64,000 nt of DNA from CBDCWO01 sp965223405 (lineage in GTDB: Bacteria; Bacteroidota; Bacteroidia; Chitinophagales; Saprospiraceae). A program made the translations under genes and the position numbers. The notes below the pieces were generated by a model that worked only from the letters and a program-made list of their open reading frames with translations, was not told the origin of the DNA and made no database searches. Each line of letters opens with the position of its first letter. Positions within the stretch are counted from its first letter, which is position 1. This document shows positions 36,704 to 46,617 of this stretch, in pieces. The DNA is taken from assembly GCA_965223405.1 (NCBI GenBank), contig CBDCWO010000006.1, forward strand, positions 558,001-622,000, read 5' to 3'.

Positions 36704-37239
36704 ATGATTATAGTTTTTTAGTTTTTGTTAAAGGAGATCTAATACCGGTATTACAGTGCGAAGCCTCAAAAAACGATTTGTGGAGATGGTTTGATTTATC
36801 CCACTCTTCAAGCACACGTTTTTTAGCTCAGGGAGTTATTGACCAATATGTACTAATTAGGGTACAGATACCTGGAAAGGGAGCCTGTGCAGGTCTCAGT
36901 GAAATTCGCTTCGAAGCGGATAACATACAACAAACGAGTACCACAACAAATCTTGATGAAGAATTAATTCCAACTGACCAAACCTGTATTAGCGTTAATG
37001 CCTACCCGAACCCCTTTACTTCTACCAGCTATATTAATATACATACGACATGTAAGGAAATGATTCTTTATAGGGTCATTGATCTGTTGGGTAGAAAGAT
37101 ACAATCGGGGGTGTTAGATCAAGAATCAAATCTAATTCACACACTTAAACTGAATGGTCAAAACTGGAAAGTTGGAACTTATTTCGTCACCATATCTCAA
37201 GGTCAGTATAGTCAAAGGATCCAAATCATAAAGTCATAA
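36700..37239 (+). pseudogene. C-terminal fragment of a T9SS-secreted protein
   Basis: A 179-codon ORF with no signal peptide that begins inside a repeated palindrome. The first 75 residues resemble the end of a discoidin/galactose-binding domain (QYVLIRVQIPGKGACAGLSEIRF). The rest is a T9SS type A sorting domain (VNAYPNPFTSTSYINI ... VGTYFVTIS). A T9SS tail without an export signal cannot be secreted, so this is most likely the remnant of a larger gene truncated at its 5' end. A strong terminator still follows it. Confidence 0.65.
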
Positions 37240-37281
37240 ACTTATTTGGAATTAACTACACTATGTTATTTATATCAGCGG

Positions 37282-37312
37282 AAGGTAAGATCGTACTGGT
37301 CTTACCTTTTTT
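37282..37312 (+). terminator. Rho-independent terminator
   Basis: A 9-bp perfect stem (AAGGTAAGA 37282-37290 with TCTTACCTT 37300-37308) and a T-tract, 43 bp after the stop of the truncated T9SS gene. Confidence 0.85.
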
Positions 37313-37469
37313 GTTTGGATCAAATGATCTCTCAAAATGGTTACCTACAATTCACAAAAAATGTGGTAAATTCGAATAAAGTGGAAACGAAAATGGTATG
37401 CAGGCGACAAATTATTTCAAAATATTTCCATATCTATAACCACATGATGATCCTAAACGTTTGAAAGAC

Positions 37470-38534
37470 ATGATACGTAAACTATATTTCCTCGGATTTT
37501 GGGTCACAGCCCTGATGTTAGTCCATTGTAAAGACAAAACCGATACTCCCGTTACTCCCAACAATTTATGGACAGTCAATAAAGATTTTGTGCAACAGGT
37601 CACCGGATATGATGGCATTGTGGCCATAGAGAATCCTCAATTTTCACCGGTGGAGGAAATCAACTTTTTACGTGATGAAGACCTGGTTGCCGGTGTGTTG
37701 CAACAGGGTGAGGTGAAGGCCTATCCTTACGATATTATAGAGCATCATGAAATTGTAAATGATGAAATCGACGGTAAGGCGATAACCGTCTCCTATTGTC
37801 CACTTACCGCGACGTCTGTGTGTTGGGATGCCAGCGAACAACCCACCAATAGCACTTTTGGGGTTTCCGGGTTTTTGTATCATTCCAATCTGGTACTTTA
37901 TGATAGAAATACCGAAAGCTTGTGGTCTCAAATAGATTCCCGGTCCATATTTGGCAAGAAAAAGCATTTTCCCGCACCTACTATTCCAATTATTGAAACC
38001 AGTTGGGGAACCTGGAAAAAAATGTTTCCCAATTCAAAAGTGCTAAACCAAAATACCGGTTCCAATTTCCGTTATGCAAGCCGTCCCTACGATGGTTATG
38101 AAGTCGACGGAGGCGTATTTTACCCAATTGGTCCCTATGCCGAAGATCTCTTCTCCAAAGAAAGAGTGCTGGGAGTACGCATTACCGGATCTACCAAAGT
38201 GTACCGCTTTAAACAGTTTCCGGGAAAAGACATTAGCCTTATCCAAGACAAGATGGATACCTGGAATTTTATCGTACTTGGAAGTACTGATCAACATTTG
38301 ATGGTTGCTTACCGCAGCCGGGTACCGGATGGTCCCAGTCTCGAGTTTACAGCGGTTAATGATCCTGCCAAACCCCAGGTGGTCATGTTGGATCAAGAAG
38401 GCGGAGAATGGAATATAGAAGGCAGAGCGCTAAACGGACCTTATGCGGGAACTACATTGGAACAACCACATTCTTTTATAGGCTTTTATTTTGCATGGAG
38501 TGCTTTTAATCCCGATTTGGAGCTATATGAATAA
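37470..38534 (+). CDS. DUF3179 domain lipoprotein
   Basis: Lipoprotein of about 354 aa. I start at ATG 37470 rather than the TTG 9 bp earlier because the signal peptide then begins MIRKLYFLGF and leads to a lipobox (LVHC). DUF3179 is recognised from INFLRDEDLVAGV, KAYPYDIIEHHEIVND, VSYCPLTATSVCWD and FGVSGFLYHSNLVLYDR; the conserved Cys and His suggest metal or heme-related chemistry, but the function is unknown. It stands alone between a terminator and a long repeat region. Confidence 0.88.
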   Translation: MIRKLYFLGFWVTALMLVHCKDKTDTPVTPNNLWTVNKDFVQQVTGYDGIVAIENPQFSPVEEINFLRDEDLVAGVLQQGEVKAYPYDIIEHHEIVNDEIDGKAITVSYCPLTATSVCWDASEQPTNSTFGVSGFLYHSNLVLYDRNTESLWSQIDSRSIFGKKKHFPAPTIPIIETSWGTWKKMFPNSKVLNQNTGSNFRYASRPYDGYEVDGGVFYPIGPYAEDLFSKERVLGVRITGSTKVYRFKQFPGKDISLIQDKMDTWNFIVLGSTDQHLMVAYRSRVPDGPSLEFTAVNDPAKPQVVMLDQEGGEWNIEGRALNGPYAGTTLEQPHSFIGFYFAWSAFNPDLELYE

Positions 38535-39822
38535 TTGGCTTTAATCAAATATCACCTCATTTTTTAATTATTGCAGATCTTATAGCGTTTTTCTTCTCGG
38601 GGACTCCGCACAAGTCTAATTTTTCAGATTTCATCCTGAACCTGACTGCGTAAGACGGATTTAACTGTCTTGGGAAGTGTTAACTGCCTTAGTCTTTATC
38701 AAGTATACGAAAATCTGTGTGCTTGCTTCCATGTGATATTATAATCTATTACTCTTGATTATTAATCGCTTCAGGTGAGACGCCCTAATGCAATAGGTTA
38801 GTAAAAATACTGTGTTATTTGAGACTTCCTTTGAATGTAACCGCCTAATTATTATGATTCCTAGGAGTGTCCATACCTGCGCAATAAACCCGTCTGCCGA
38901 AGGAAGATTTCGCAGACCATTGGGCTGCAAAGTCAGCGGCCGTGCAATATAGATCCCGAACATTTGCTTCCTTCTTGATGTCATCCTGAACTTGGTTCAG
39001 GATCTGTAGCTGGTTTCCGTGACCGCAATTAAAATACTGTTTTACTCATGCTAACACAGATCCCGAACATTTGCTGATAAACCAGCAAATTTCGGGATGA
39101 CTTTCTTTGGAAATAAATTTCGCAGACCATTAGGCCTTCCCACCAAGTTAAATCTTTCTGTTTCTTATTGAGGCGTTATATTGTTATTTCTGACTGAACA
39201 GTACAATATAAGCCCATTGGTGAACCAAATTTATTTGGTTCTTGCTAAACGCGAAATAAATTTCGCAGACCATTGGGCTGCAAAGTCAGCGGCCGTGCAA
39301 TATAGATCCCGAACCTTTGCTTCCTCCTAGATGTCATCCTGAACTTGACTGCCAACGGCAGTCTTGACCACCACTGGCGGTTAGATTTCAGGATCTGTAA
39401 GCTTGTTTCCGTGACCGCAATTAAAATACAATTGCACTCATGCTTAACTCAGACCCCGAACATATGCTTTCATCCGGATGTCATCCTGAATTTGACCGCG
39501 TAAGGCGGTTTTAACTGAATTAGACGGTATTGGCTGCCAGAGGCAGTTTTGGTTCAACTCCGTATTCTTGTTTCCAGACGCTATAATTAAAATACCGTTT
39601 CACTCATGCTTAACACAGATCCCGAACATTTGCTGATAAGCCAGCAAATTTCGGGATGACTTTCTTTGAAATAAATTTCGCAGAACATTGGCATCCATAG
39701 GCTTTAGGCGAGTTGCACCTACGCTCAAAGCTTCGGCGACCAGGGAACGCCCAAAGCAACGTATTTTAATGGCAGAGTAACTGTATTATTTGAGGTGGCC
39801 ATTCGCTCGTCGATAACATGGG
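38535..39822. repeat. Gene-free array of degenerate repeats and palindromes
   Basis: About 1.3 kb without a credible gene. A module occurs almost exactly at 38907-38994 and 39260-39347 (both 88 bp; ATTTCGCAGACCATTGGGCT... to ...CATCCTGAACTTG). A second module (ACCGCAATTAAAATAC ... TCGGGATGACTTTCTTT) occurs at about 39022-39110 and, with variation, at about 39409 and 39580-39665. The dispersed palindrome is present as full copies at 39059-39100 and 39617-39660, and as shorter forms at 38983-39003 and 39331-39393. The word AAATTTCGCAGACCATT and variants recur at 39116, 39258, 39670 and near 61180. The array looks like repeated insertion and duplication of short palindromic elements. Confidence 0.8.
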
Positions 39823-39865
39823 AAAATAAAAAAGAGAGGGAACAAGTCCCTCCCTTCTTTATTTT
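39823..39865 (-). terminator. Terminator after susD
   Basis: Stem GAGGGA (39836-39841) with TCCCTC (39847-39852), extended by AAATAAA/TTTATTT pairing further out. The minus-strand transcript ends in a U-rich tract. It lies about 47 bp after the susD stop codon. Confidence 0.75.
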
Positions 39866-39911
39866 AGCAAGATGCTAGTTACAATATAAAATTGTACCTG
39901 CAAAGTTTAGT

Positions 39912-41549
39912 TTACTTTGTATCCCACCACATTTTGGTAAAGAAATCATCTTTACTGGCAACTGCGGCATAATTTTCAGCATTGTTGTTGAATTCATCCG
40001 GTGGATAAAGAACACGACGTACTAATGGTACATCATTTCCGGAAAGCCTGTCCTGAGTAGGAATAAATGGAATGGTAGTTCCATTCGTCCTTCTCATCAA
40101 GGCCCATCCTTCATTTACATTAAGGAAATAATCCAACCATCGTTGTACATGGATTAATTGAATAGCCTTACTATCGTCCCAAGCTACTTTAGGATGCGAA
40201 ACAAAGGCATTCAAAGCATCCTCATCGGGGGTCGGTAAGACCACATCAATGTCCGGATTGGTCTGTTGGGTATACCAGCGTACAACAGAAGCCTTCATTC
40301 CTTTTTCATACCATTCTTGAGCGGACTCAGACGTCCAACCCAAGGCCGCTGCTTCAGCAACCATCAGAGCCACTTCCGCATAGGAAGTCTGGTAGTCATC
40401 TCCATTCTGGTCGTCCTCAACCACCCACCAGTTCAGACCGGAAAATTCTCCCCGGTACTCAAATCCTGTAGGATCAGCTCTTCTTTTGTCGTTATAAGGA
40501 TGATTGGCTCCCAGATCATCGGTATAAGCCGCCTCCTGAGCAAATGGAGATTGAGGTAGTGCTTTCCACTCATTATTACCATTGGTCTCAAAATAGATAT
40601 ACACCCGTGGGTCAAAGATACCACTACCGTCTCTCTCATCATTTTCACTCATGTGATTCCATACATTTTCGCCCATCCGAATTCCGGTACAATACTGCCA
40701 GGCCCAGTATCCACGACCTCCGATACCATTAATATCACTTCCTAAAACCAACACTTCAGAATCATCTTCAGGAAGTGGCCGGCTTATCGCTTTTTGCCCA
40801 AGACTTTGAGCTAAGCTACCATCCGCATCAGATATTCTCAAAGCATAACGCAACAGCAAGGTGTTGGCCAGCTTTTCCCAAATCTTCATGTCGTTACTAT
40901 ACAAAACCTCACTATTCCCGTAGTTGAAATAGGTCTCCCCACCAGGGGTTCTGGCATCTTTATCGGTGATGATATTATCCGATGCCCACTCCAGTTTGGC
41001 TAACGCATCTTTGTAAATCGTTTCCTGACTGTCGTATTTCGGACGGAAGATCTGATTACCATCTTCTACTCCGCGTCCGGCATCCGAATAGGGCATATCT
41101 CCGTAGATATCCGTAGTACGCAAGGTATAGTATGCGTGCATGATATTTAGCAAAGCCCGTCGGTTGCGATTACGCTCCTGATCGCCTTCATAGTTGTCCA
41201 GTCGCTTTTCCAATTCACGGATATCCCGCAAAGTACCGAAATAATGATTCCAGGCCGCTGATCTTCCAAAATCATGCACTGCTGCAATCAAATCTTCAGG
41301 TGGATAACAATTACTACTGTTAGCCGCTAGTTGCGACCACTGGTAAAGACGCGCATTCTCCAAGTACAAATTGTGATTTCCGGGTTGAGTTATTTTAGAA
41401 AGTATCCCGTTAAACAAAAAATTGGCACTTGTTTGCGTTGGATTGAAAGGATCGACATTCTTTTCCGCAAAGTCATCGGTACACTGGGTCAGCGTAAAGA
41501 TGCATATCACGGAAACCAACCCGATCCTGAATATATTTGTCATTTTCAT
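39912..41549 (-). CDS. SusD/RagB-family nutrient-binding lipoprotein
   Basis: Surface lipoprotein that captures ligand for its SusC partner. The signal peptide leads to lipobox TLTQC; I prefer the second Met (MKMTNIF) although a start 12 bp upstream is possible. The SusD_2-type fold is supported by the N-terminal VDPFNPTQTSANFLF and the TPR-like segment NIMHAYYTLRTTDIYGDMPYSDA. Length of about 545 aa is normal. It is encoded 27 bp after susC. No degradative enzyme is adjacent, so the substrate is unknown. Confidence 0.93.
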   Translation of the reverse strand: MKMTNIFRIGLVSVICIFTLTQCTDDFAEKNVDPFNPTQTSANFLFNGILSKITQPGNHNLYLENARLYQWSQLAANSSNCYPPEDLIAAVHDFGRSAAWNHYFGTLRDIRELEKRLDNYEGDQERNRNRRALLNIMHAYYTLRTTDIYGDMPYSDAGRGVEDGNQIFRPKYDSQETIYKDALAKLEWASDNIITDKDARTPGGETYFNYGNSEVLYSNDMKIWEKLANTLLLRYALRISDADGSLAQSLGQKAISRPLPEDDSEVLVLGSDINGIGGRGYWAWQYCTGIRMGENVWNHMSENDERDGSGIFDPRVYIYFETNGNNEWKALPQSPFAQEAAYTDDLGANHPYNDKRRADPTGFEYRGEFSGLNWWVVEDDQNGDDYQTSYAEVALMVAEAAALGWTSESAQEWYEKGMKASVVRWYTQQTNPDIDVVLPTPDEDALNAFVSHPKVAWDDSKAIQLIHVQRWLDYFLNVNEGWALMRRTNGTTIPFIPTQDRLSGNDVPLVRRVLYPPDEFNNNAENYAAVASKDDFFTKMWWDTK

Positions 41550-41576
41550 TATTCTTGTCATTTTAGATTATGAGAA

Positions 41577-44500
41577 TTAGAAACTAGTCCGCAATTGGAA
41601 ACCAAATGTCCGGGTTGACGGCAAACTTCCATTTTCAAAAGCCGAGGCTCCAATACCGGATCCGGCTACTGCACTAGGATCCAGATTGTCCCAATCCTTA
41701 CCGGTATCCCATAAGAATCCAACATTACGACCAATCAAGGTGATACTGGCATTTTGGATGAATCCTAATTTTTGGGTCATCGTAGCCGGCAAGGTATAGG
41801 TCAAAGAAAGTTCCTTCAATCTCAACCAGGAAGCTTCACCTACTACTTGTGACATCCCAGCGTTTTGTGGTCCCCAACTCCAGAAAGACAAATGAGGATA
41901 GAAATAAGGTACCACTTTGTCATTGGGCGTACCATCCGCATATACCCCCGGCTGGATCACCCCATTATCAAATGATTCTCCATCATCGTTGGTATAGGTC
42001 TCACATCCCCCTTCACGACATGGTAAGGTAGCCGGAGATTGTCCGAACACCCTTCCAACGGAGTACGAATACCAAAATAGATCACCTCCGATCTTCATAT
42101 CGATTAAAGAGTTCAACTGGAAATTTTTATACGATAAGGAATTGGTTATACCTCCAATAAAGTCAGGAGTGGCATTACCCAATGGCACTTTTTCTGAAGT
42201 GTATACGAAACTTCTCCCATTTTCGTTAATGATCCGGTTTTCCGGCACCCGTTCATTTTTGTCCGTTATGCCATTACCGTTTTTATCATAATAAGTAAAA
42301 TCCCAGCCCCGGATGGTTCCGAATTTTTCGCCGGGAGCCACGTCAACGGAAGGACCATTACCTCCAAAAACATTTCCAAGTTGCAAGAATTGAGCTCCTT
42401 CGGATAAACTTACTACATAATTGTTATTGTGATTTAGATTAACTCCAAAATCCCAGGAGAAATTATTGGTCTTGACCGGAGTAGCACTTAGCAATATCTC
42501 TATACCCTTATTTTCCAATTCTCCGGTATTAAATCTCAGACTGGAGAATCCGGAAGTAATCGGAATAGGTGCGGCCAGAATCTGATTGTAAGAACGAATG
42601 TAATAATATGTAAAATCAAAGTTCAAGCGGCCGTTGAAGAATCGCAAATCCAGACCGGCTTCCCAGCTATTTTGCTGTTCCGGGGCCAGGGTAATCGGAG
42701 GAATCGTACTTCTTACATTAGCACTGGGCTGTCCGGCAAAATTACCTCTGGAAAAAGTAGGTGTCAACTGATACGGATTGGTATCATTAGCCACCTTGGC
42801 AACGGAAAACCGTACTTTTCCGAAAGTCAAAGGACTATTCCCGGCTATATTAAAGGCATCCGTGAATACAAATCCCACCGCTACTGAAGGATAGAAATAA
42901 TTGTTGTTATCCACCGGTAAAGTAGAGGACCAATCATTTCTTCCGGTCAAGGTCAGGTATAGGAAATTCTTATAGGATAAGTCTACACTTCCAAATACAG
43001 ACTGAATCTCTTTTTCCAGTTTACCTTCCGAAGCTCGTGCATTATTAAAGACCGCCGTACCGTTTTGGGCCCAGGCGGAAATATCCGCATTGGCAAAAGA
43101 GTACAAGTACGGATCCAGGAAGTTTCTATTAGCATTACGGCCGGATATCGAATAAAACTGTCGATTCCAATATTCGGCACCAAGATTTGCGCTTAACTGA
43201 ATGTCGTCGGTAAGCTGTTTGTTGGCATTCAACAGGAAGGAGTGATTTTGAATCCGGTTTTTCTTGAGTGTATGCCAATAACGTCCGGCCTGTAATCCTT
43301 CCGAATCGATCGGTTTGTTACGAGCCTCATCGTCATCGTTGTAATTATCGATCCCCAATCTTCCTTCCGCGGTCAACCAATCGGTGATTTGAAAGTTTAA
43401 CACGGTAGAAGCGATCACCCGATCTCTTCTTCTCCATTCATTATTATTATATACATTCCAAAAGAACCGACCCGTCCGTCCTCTTCCCCGACCCAGGGCA
43501 TCGTTTCTAGGATAGGCGATTCCAGCTGTACCCAGGGTACCATCGGGATTCTCGTAACAACAAGATTCAAGCTCCGGTCGATAACTTCGTCCCCAATTAT
43601 AAGATAAATTCTTTCCGATAGCTGCTTCACTACTACCTAAGGTAGGAGAATTCTTGGCTTCACTGTCAAAATAATTAACGGCAAAGTCCGCTCGCAATCG
43701 TGAAGTTACATTCAGTGAGGCGTTCAGGGCTACGGTGGTTTGATTTCTGGTTACGTTGGGCACGATTGCATCATTGGACCGGCGCGATAAAGAGGCACGC
43801 ATGCTTCCCAGGTCACTTCCTCCGGAAAATGCCAGATTGTAATCCTGGGTATGCTGATCATGAAAGAAACTCTTGATGTTGTCCGGTTGGGGTTCAAAAG
43901 GTAATACCTCTCCATTCCACCACAATACCGGGGTACCATCCATACGCGGTCCCCAACTAACGCCGGACCCCCAGAAACCAACCGAAGGCAAAACGTATTG
44001 TCCCTGATCATTTTGAGTAAGTTCAGGATAACCAAATCGCGGACTGCCCTCTCCAAACTCGTTCTGAACATCGCGATAGCGATAGGGACTGGTAATCGTC
44101 TGGGTAGTATTGAAATCAATTCCAATACCTTCTCTTTTTTGTCCTTTTTTGGTGGTGATCAAAATCACCCCATTGGCTCCTCTGGAACCATATAGTGCCG
44201 CGGCACTAGGGCCTTTCAATACCGATACATCGGCAATATCCCAGGAGTTGATGTTGTTAATTCCGGAGCCCCAGTCTTTACCATTGGTTTCACCCAACTG
44301 TGAAGCTGCACCGGCACCGGCGATATTGTTTTCAATAGGTACTCCATCCACTACGATCAGCGGTTGGTTTTTCCCTTCCACCAGAGAATTGTTACCCCGC
44401 AGGGTAATTCTGGTTGTACCACCGGCTACTCCATCACCTTCGGCGATTTGAAGTCCGGCTACTTTCCCTTGCAAGGCGTTAAGTACGTTATCGTCACTAG

Positions 44501-44936
44501 ATTGTGCGATGGCATCGCCTGCTACACTCTCTACGGAATAACCTAATTTTTTCACCTCCTTCTTAATACCAAGGGCGGTCACTACGACCTCTTCTAATTG
44601 TTCACCACTTTGCAAAGCAACATCAATGGCGCTTTGTCCGGTATAAGCAATTTCCTGAGTGGCAAATCCCACAAAGGAAAATACCAAAACTGCATTGCTA
44701 TTAGTTAAGGTGACACTGTATGAACCATCAATATCGGTAGCCGCTCCGTTGGAAGTTCCTTTTTCCAGGACGGTTACACCAATTAACGGTTCGTTCGTTT
44801 CTGCGTCGGTTACCACACCTGTTACGGTCTGGGCCATTGCAGTACCGCAGAAAAGTACTGCAAATAGGAAAATAGATGCGCGTAGAAAATGCATCGAATT
44901 CCAGGGTAAAACGCTTTTTTTCATATCGAACTGCAT
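41577..44936 (-). CDS. SusC/RagA-family TonB-dependent outer-membrane transporter
   Basis: TonB-dependent importer of about 1119 aa. The longest ORF adds 20 N-terminal residues lacking signal character, so I start at MQFDMKKS (44936); ATG 44924 is equally possible. After the signal peptide (ending TAMAQ) come a carboxypeptidase-like domain (TVTGVVTDAETNEPLIGVTVLEKG), the SusC linker LEEVVVTALG, a plug domain (VLKGPSAAALYGSRGANGVILITTKKG) and the 22-strand barrel ending in phenylalanine (GFQLRTSF). Transcribed with susD and divergent from a LacI-family regulator. Confidence 0.95.
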   Translation of the reverse strand: MQFDMKKSVLPWNSMHFLRASIFLFAVLFCGTAMAQTVTGVVTDAETNEPLIGVTVLEKGTSNGAATDIDGSYSVTLTNSNAVLVFSFVGFATQEIAYTGQSAIDVALQSGEQLEEVVVTALGIKKEVKKLGYSVESVAGDAIAQSSDDNVLNALQGKVAGLQIAEGDGVAGGTTRITLRGNNSLVEGKNQPLIVVDGVPIENNIAGAGAASQLGETNGKDWGSGINNINSWDIADVSVLKGPSAAALYGSRGANGVILITTKKGQKREGIGIDFNTTQTITSPYRYRDVQNEFGEGSPRFGYPELTQNDQGQYVLPSVGFWGSGVSWGPRMDGTPVLWWNGEVLPFEPQPDNIKSFFHDQHTQDYNLAFSGGSDLGSMRASLSRRSNDAIVPNVTRNQTTVALNASLNVTSRLRADFAVNYFDSEAKNSPTLGSSEAAIGKNLSYNWGRSYRPELESCCYENPDGTLGTAGIAYPRNDALGRGRGRTGRFFWNVYNNNEWRRRDRVIASTVLNFQITDWLTAEGRLGIDNYNDDDEARNKPIDSEGLQAGRYWHTLKKNRIQNHSFLLNANKQLTDDIQLSANLGAEYWNRQFYSISGRNANRNFLDPYLYSFANADISAWAQNGTAVFNNARASEGKLEKEIQSVFGSVDLSYKNFLYLTLTGRNDWSSTLPVDNNNYFYPSVAVGFVFTDAFNIAGNSPLTFGKVRFSVAKVANDTNPYQLTPTFSRGNFAGQPSANVRSTIPPITLAPEQQNSWEAGLDLRFFNGRLNFDFTYYYIRSYNQILAAPIPITSGFSSLRFNTGELENKGIEILLSATPVKTNNFSWDFGVNLNHNNNYVVSLSEGAQFLQLGNVFGGNGPSVDVAPGEKFGTIRGWDFTYYDKNGNGITDKNERVPENRIINENGRSFVYTSEKVPLGNATPDFIGGITNSLSYKNFQLNSLIDMKIGGDLFWYSYSVGRVFGQSPATLPCREGGCETYTNDDGESFDNGVIQPGVYADGTPNDKVVPYFYPHLSFWSWGPQNAGMSQVVGEASWLRLKELSLTYTLPATMTQKLGFIQNASITLIGRNVGFLWDTGKDWDNLDPSAVAGSGIGASAFENGSLPSTRTFGFQLRTSF

Positions 44937-44983
44937 TTTGTTAAAATAAAAGTATATGTCATAAAAATTAAGAAATATTAAGT

Positions 44984-44997
44984 TGTGTGCGCACACA
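44984..44997. promoter_or_regulatory. Perfect 14-bp palindrome, candidate LacI-family operator
   Basis: TGTGTGCGCACACA is a perfect palindrome with a central CG, the usual geometry of LacI-family operators. It lies 48 bp upstream of the chosen susC start and in the intergenic region shared with the divergent LacI-family gene. Occupancy here would block the susCD transcript. The regulator-operator link is inferred. Confidence 0.55.
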
Positions 44998-45361
44998 CGA
45001 ATGCTCTTTCCGTCTATCCATTTTGGAATTAAAGCCTGAAATTAGGTGTTCTAAGGTGAAATATCAAACTTACCATCAAGTTTTTTTTAGATTTCCTTAA
45101 CTTAAAGTATAAACGTCTCGAATCCGATAATTAAACCCTGAAAAAAAACTTTTTTTATTTTTTCTTATTTTCATGGCTGAGTTATCAAAGCGAAGTAAGA
45201 TAAAAGCTACTTAATTTTTTAAAAAATACGGACCTGATTGAACCTGGTTAAATTTTCCGGGATTTTAATCCAGTTTTTAGACTTCTTCTCGTTGGTTTTG
45301 GATCGTGTGATTGATCCCTCTATAAATTCTATATGTATTCTGAAAAAATTCATCACAGGTT
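44998..45361. other. Divergent susC-lacI intergenic region
   Basis: About 360 bp of AT-rich DNA with long A and T runs and no ORF. It should contain promoters for both divergent units. Apart from the operator-like palindrome at its left border and the -7 box at 45065, nothing is evident. Confidence 0.5.
45065..45072 (-). promoter_or_regulatory. Predicted -7 box for susCD
   Basis: Minus-strand TAAGTTTG matches TAnnTTTG. A start near 45058 would place the 14-bp palindrome about 60 nt downstream, in the leader. There is no clear -33 element. Confidence 0.35.
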
Positions 45362-46432
45362 ATGCCGGAAAAAGTAAGAATTAAAGACATAGCCCGAATC
45401 GCTGGTGTTTCACCAGGAACTGTAGACCGGGTTATCCATAACCGGGGCAATGTATCGGAAAGCGCTAAAAGAAAAGTGCTGGCAGTGATGGATAATTTTG
45501 ATTATAAACCGAATATTATAGCGTCCACTCTTGCCTATAACCGGATCCTGGACATCGCCATTATCATACCGGATCACCGCTTTGATCCTTACTGGCAACT
45601 ACCTAAGCAAGGTATCGACAAAGCACTAAAAGCGGTTAACCACTATCGGGTATCCGCAAAGTACTTTCAATTTATCCCCAATGATTTGCACTCATTTCAA
45701 AATGTCACCCAAGCTGTAATTGATGCTAAACCGAGTGTGGTGATCCTGGCTCCTGAATTTGAGGCAGAAAGTTTACAATTCATCAGCCAGGCAACCTCTC
45801 AGGAAATTCCCTGCATTCTAATTAATACAGATCTTCGCGGAATTCAATTGGAAGGTTACATCGGCCAGGATTCTTTTCAAAGCGGAATGTTAGCCGGAAA
45901 ATTGATCAAGCCTTCATTATCACCACACGACAAAGTGCTGATCATACATATTGAGAAACATCATCAAAGTGCTCGTCATCTCAAAGAAAAAGAAAAGGGA
46001 TTTAATGCCTATTTTCAACAAGTGGGATTTCCGGTGGACTCTGAAACACTGATTTTTGAAGATCATTCTCTGGACACGGTAATTAACAAGCTCAATCCCT
46101 TCTTTAATCAGTCTATTCCTCCCAAGGGGTTGTTTGTTACCAATTCCAGATCACATCTGGTTGCGGCTGCCCTGGATCGGTTCGATGCGAATTGTTGTTT
46201 GGTTGGATTTGATTTGATCGAAAAAAACGTGGCTTTCCTCAGACAAGACAAGATCCGATATTTAATTAATCAAAATCCTGAGTTACAGGGATTTTATGCC
46301 ATAATCAATTTGGTGAATAAGCATATTTTTAAAAAACGCATAGAACCCAAAATGTACTTACCTATTGATATTGTGGTTAAAGAAAACGTGCAGTATTATT
46401 TGGATCGGTCCAAAACTTTGACGCTGGTATAA
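45362..46432 (+). CDS. LacI-family transcriptional regulator
   Basis: A 356-aa regulator with an N-terminal LacI helix-turn-helix (VRIKDIARIAGVSPGTVDRVIHNRG, read in two parts: IKDIARIAGVS and GTVDRVIHN) and the hinge region NIIASTLA, then a periplasmic-binding-like effector domain (LDIAIIIPDHRFDPYW ... FVTNSRSH ... VGFDLIEKN). The Asp in GTVDRV replaces the more common Ser and is typical of the GntR/RbsR-like Bacteroidota subgroup with PBP-4-type domains. It is divergent from susCD and most likely controls it in response to the imported sugar. It may also regulate itself. Confidence 0.93.
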   Translation: MPEKVRIKDIARIAGVSPGTVDRVIHNRGNVSESAKRKVLAVMDNFDYKPNIIASTLAYNRILDIAIIIPDHRFDPYWQLPKQGIDKALKAVNHYRVSAKYFQFIPNDLHSFQNVTQAVIDAKPSVVILAPEFEAESLQFISQATSQEIPCILINTDLRGIQLEGYIGQDSFQSGMLAGKLIKPSLSPHDKVLIIHIEKHHQSARHLKEKEKGFNAYFQQVGFPVDSETLIFEDHSLDTVINKLNPFFNQSIPPKGLFVTNSRSHLVAAALDRFDANCCLVGFDLIEKNVAFLRQDKIRYLINQNPELQGFYAIINLVNKHIFKKRIEPKMYLPIDIVVKENVQYYLDRSKTLTLV

Positions 46433-46443
46433 CGTAGATGCTT

Positions 46444-46617
46444 CCTCGAAGGTTTAGCTAATAATCTTTACGAAAAAGAGCCAAGAATAAATCTCCTTCC
46501 AACGATTAAATCTACTTCTACTCTTAAACCTTCGAGGTCAACCAGTATTAAAATCACGTTAATTATATAATCTTACCTCGAAGGTGTATAATAAAAATAA
46601 AATACCACCTCGAAGGT
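46444..46617. repeat. Cluster of four ACCTCGAAGGT-type repeats
   Basis: The 11-mer ACCTCGAAGGT (each copy can pair ACCT/AGGT around a 3-nt loop) occurs at 46575-46585 and 46607-46617. A CCTCGAAGGT copy at 46445 is the left arm of a perfect 13-bp inverted repeat (CCTCGAAGGTTTA 46444-46456 with TAAACCTTCGAGG 46525-46537). The cluster lies between the 3' ends of the LacI gene and the M14 gene and may serve as a terminator or RNA-stability element for both. Confidence 0.7.
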
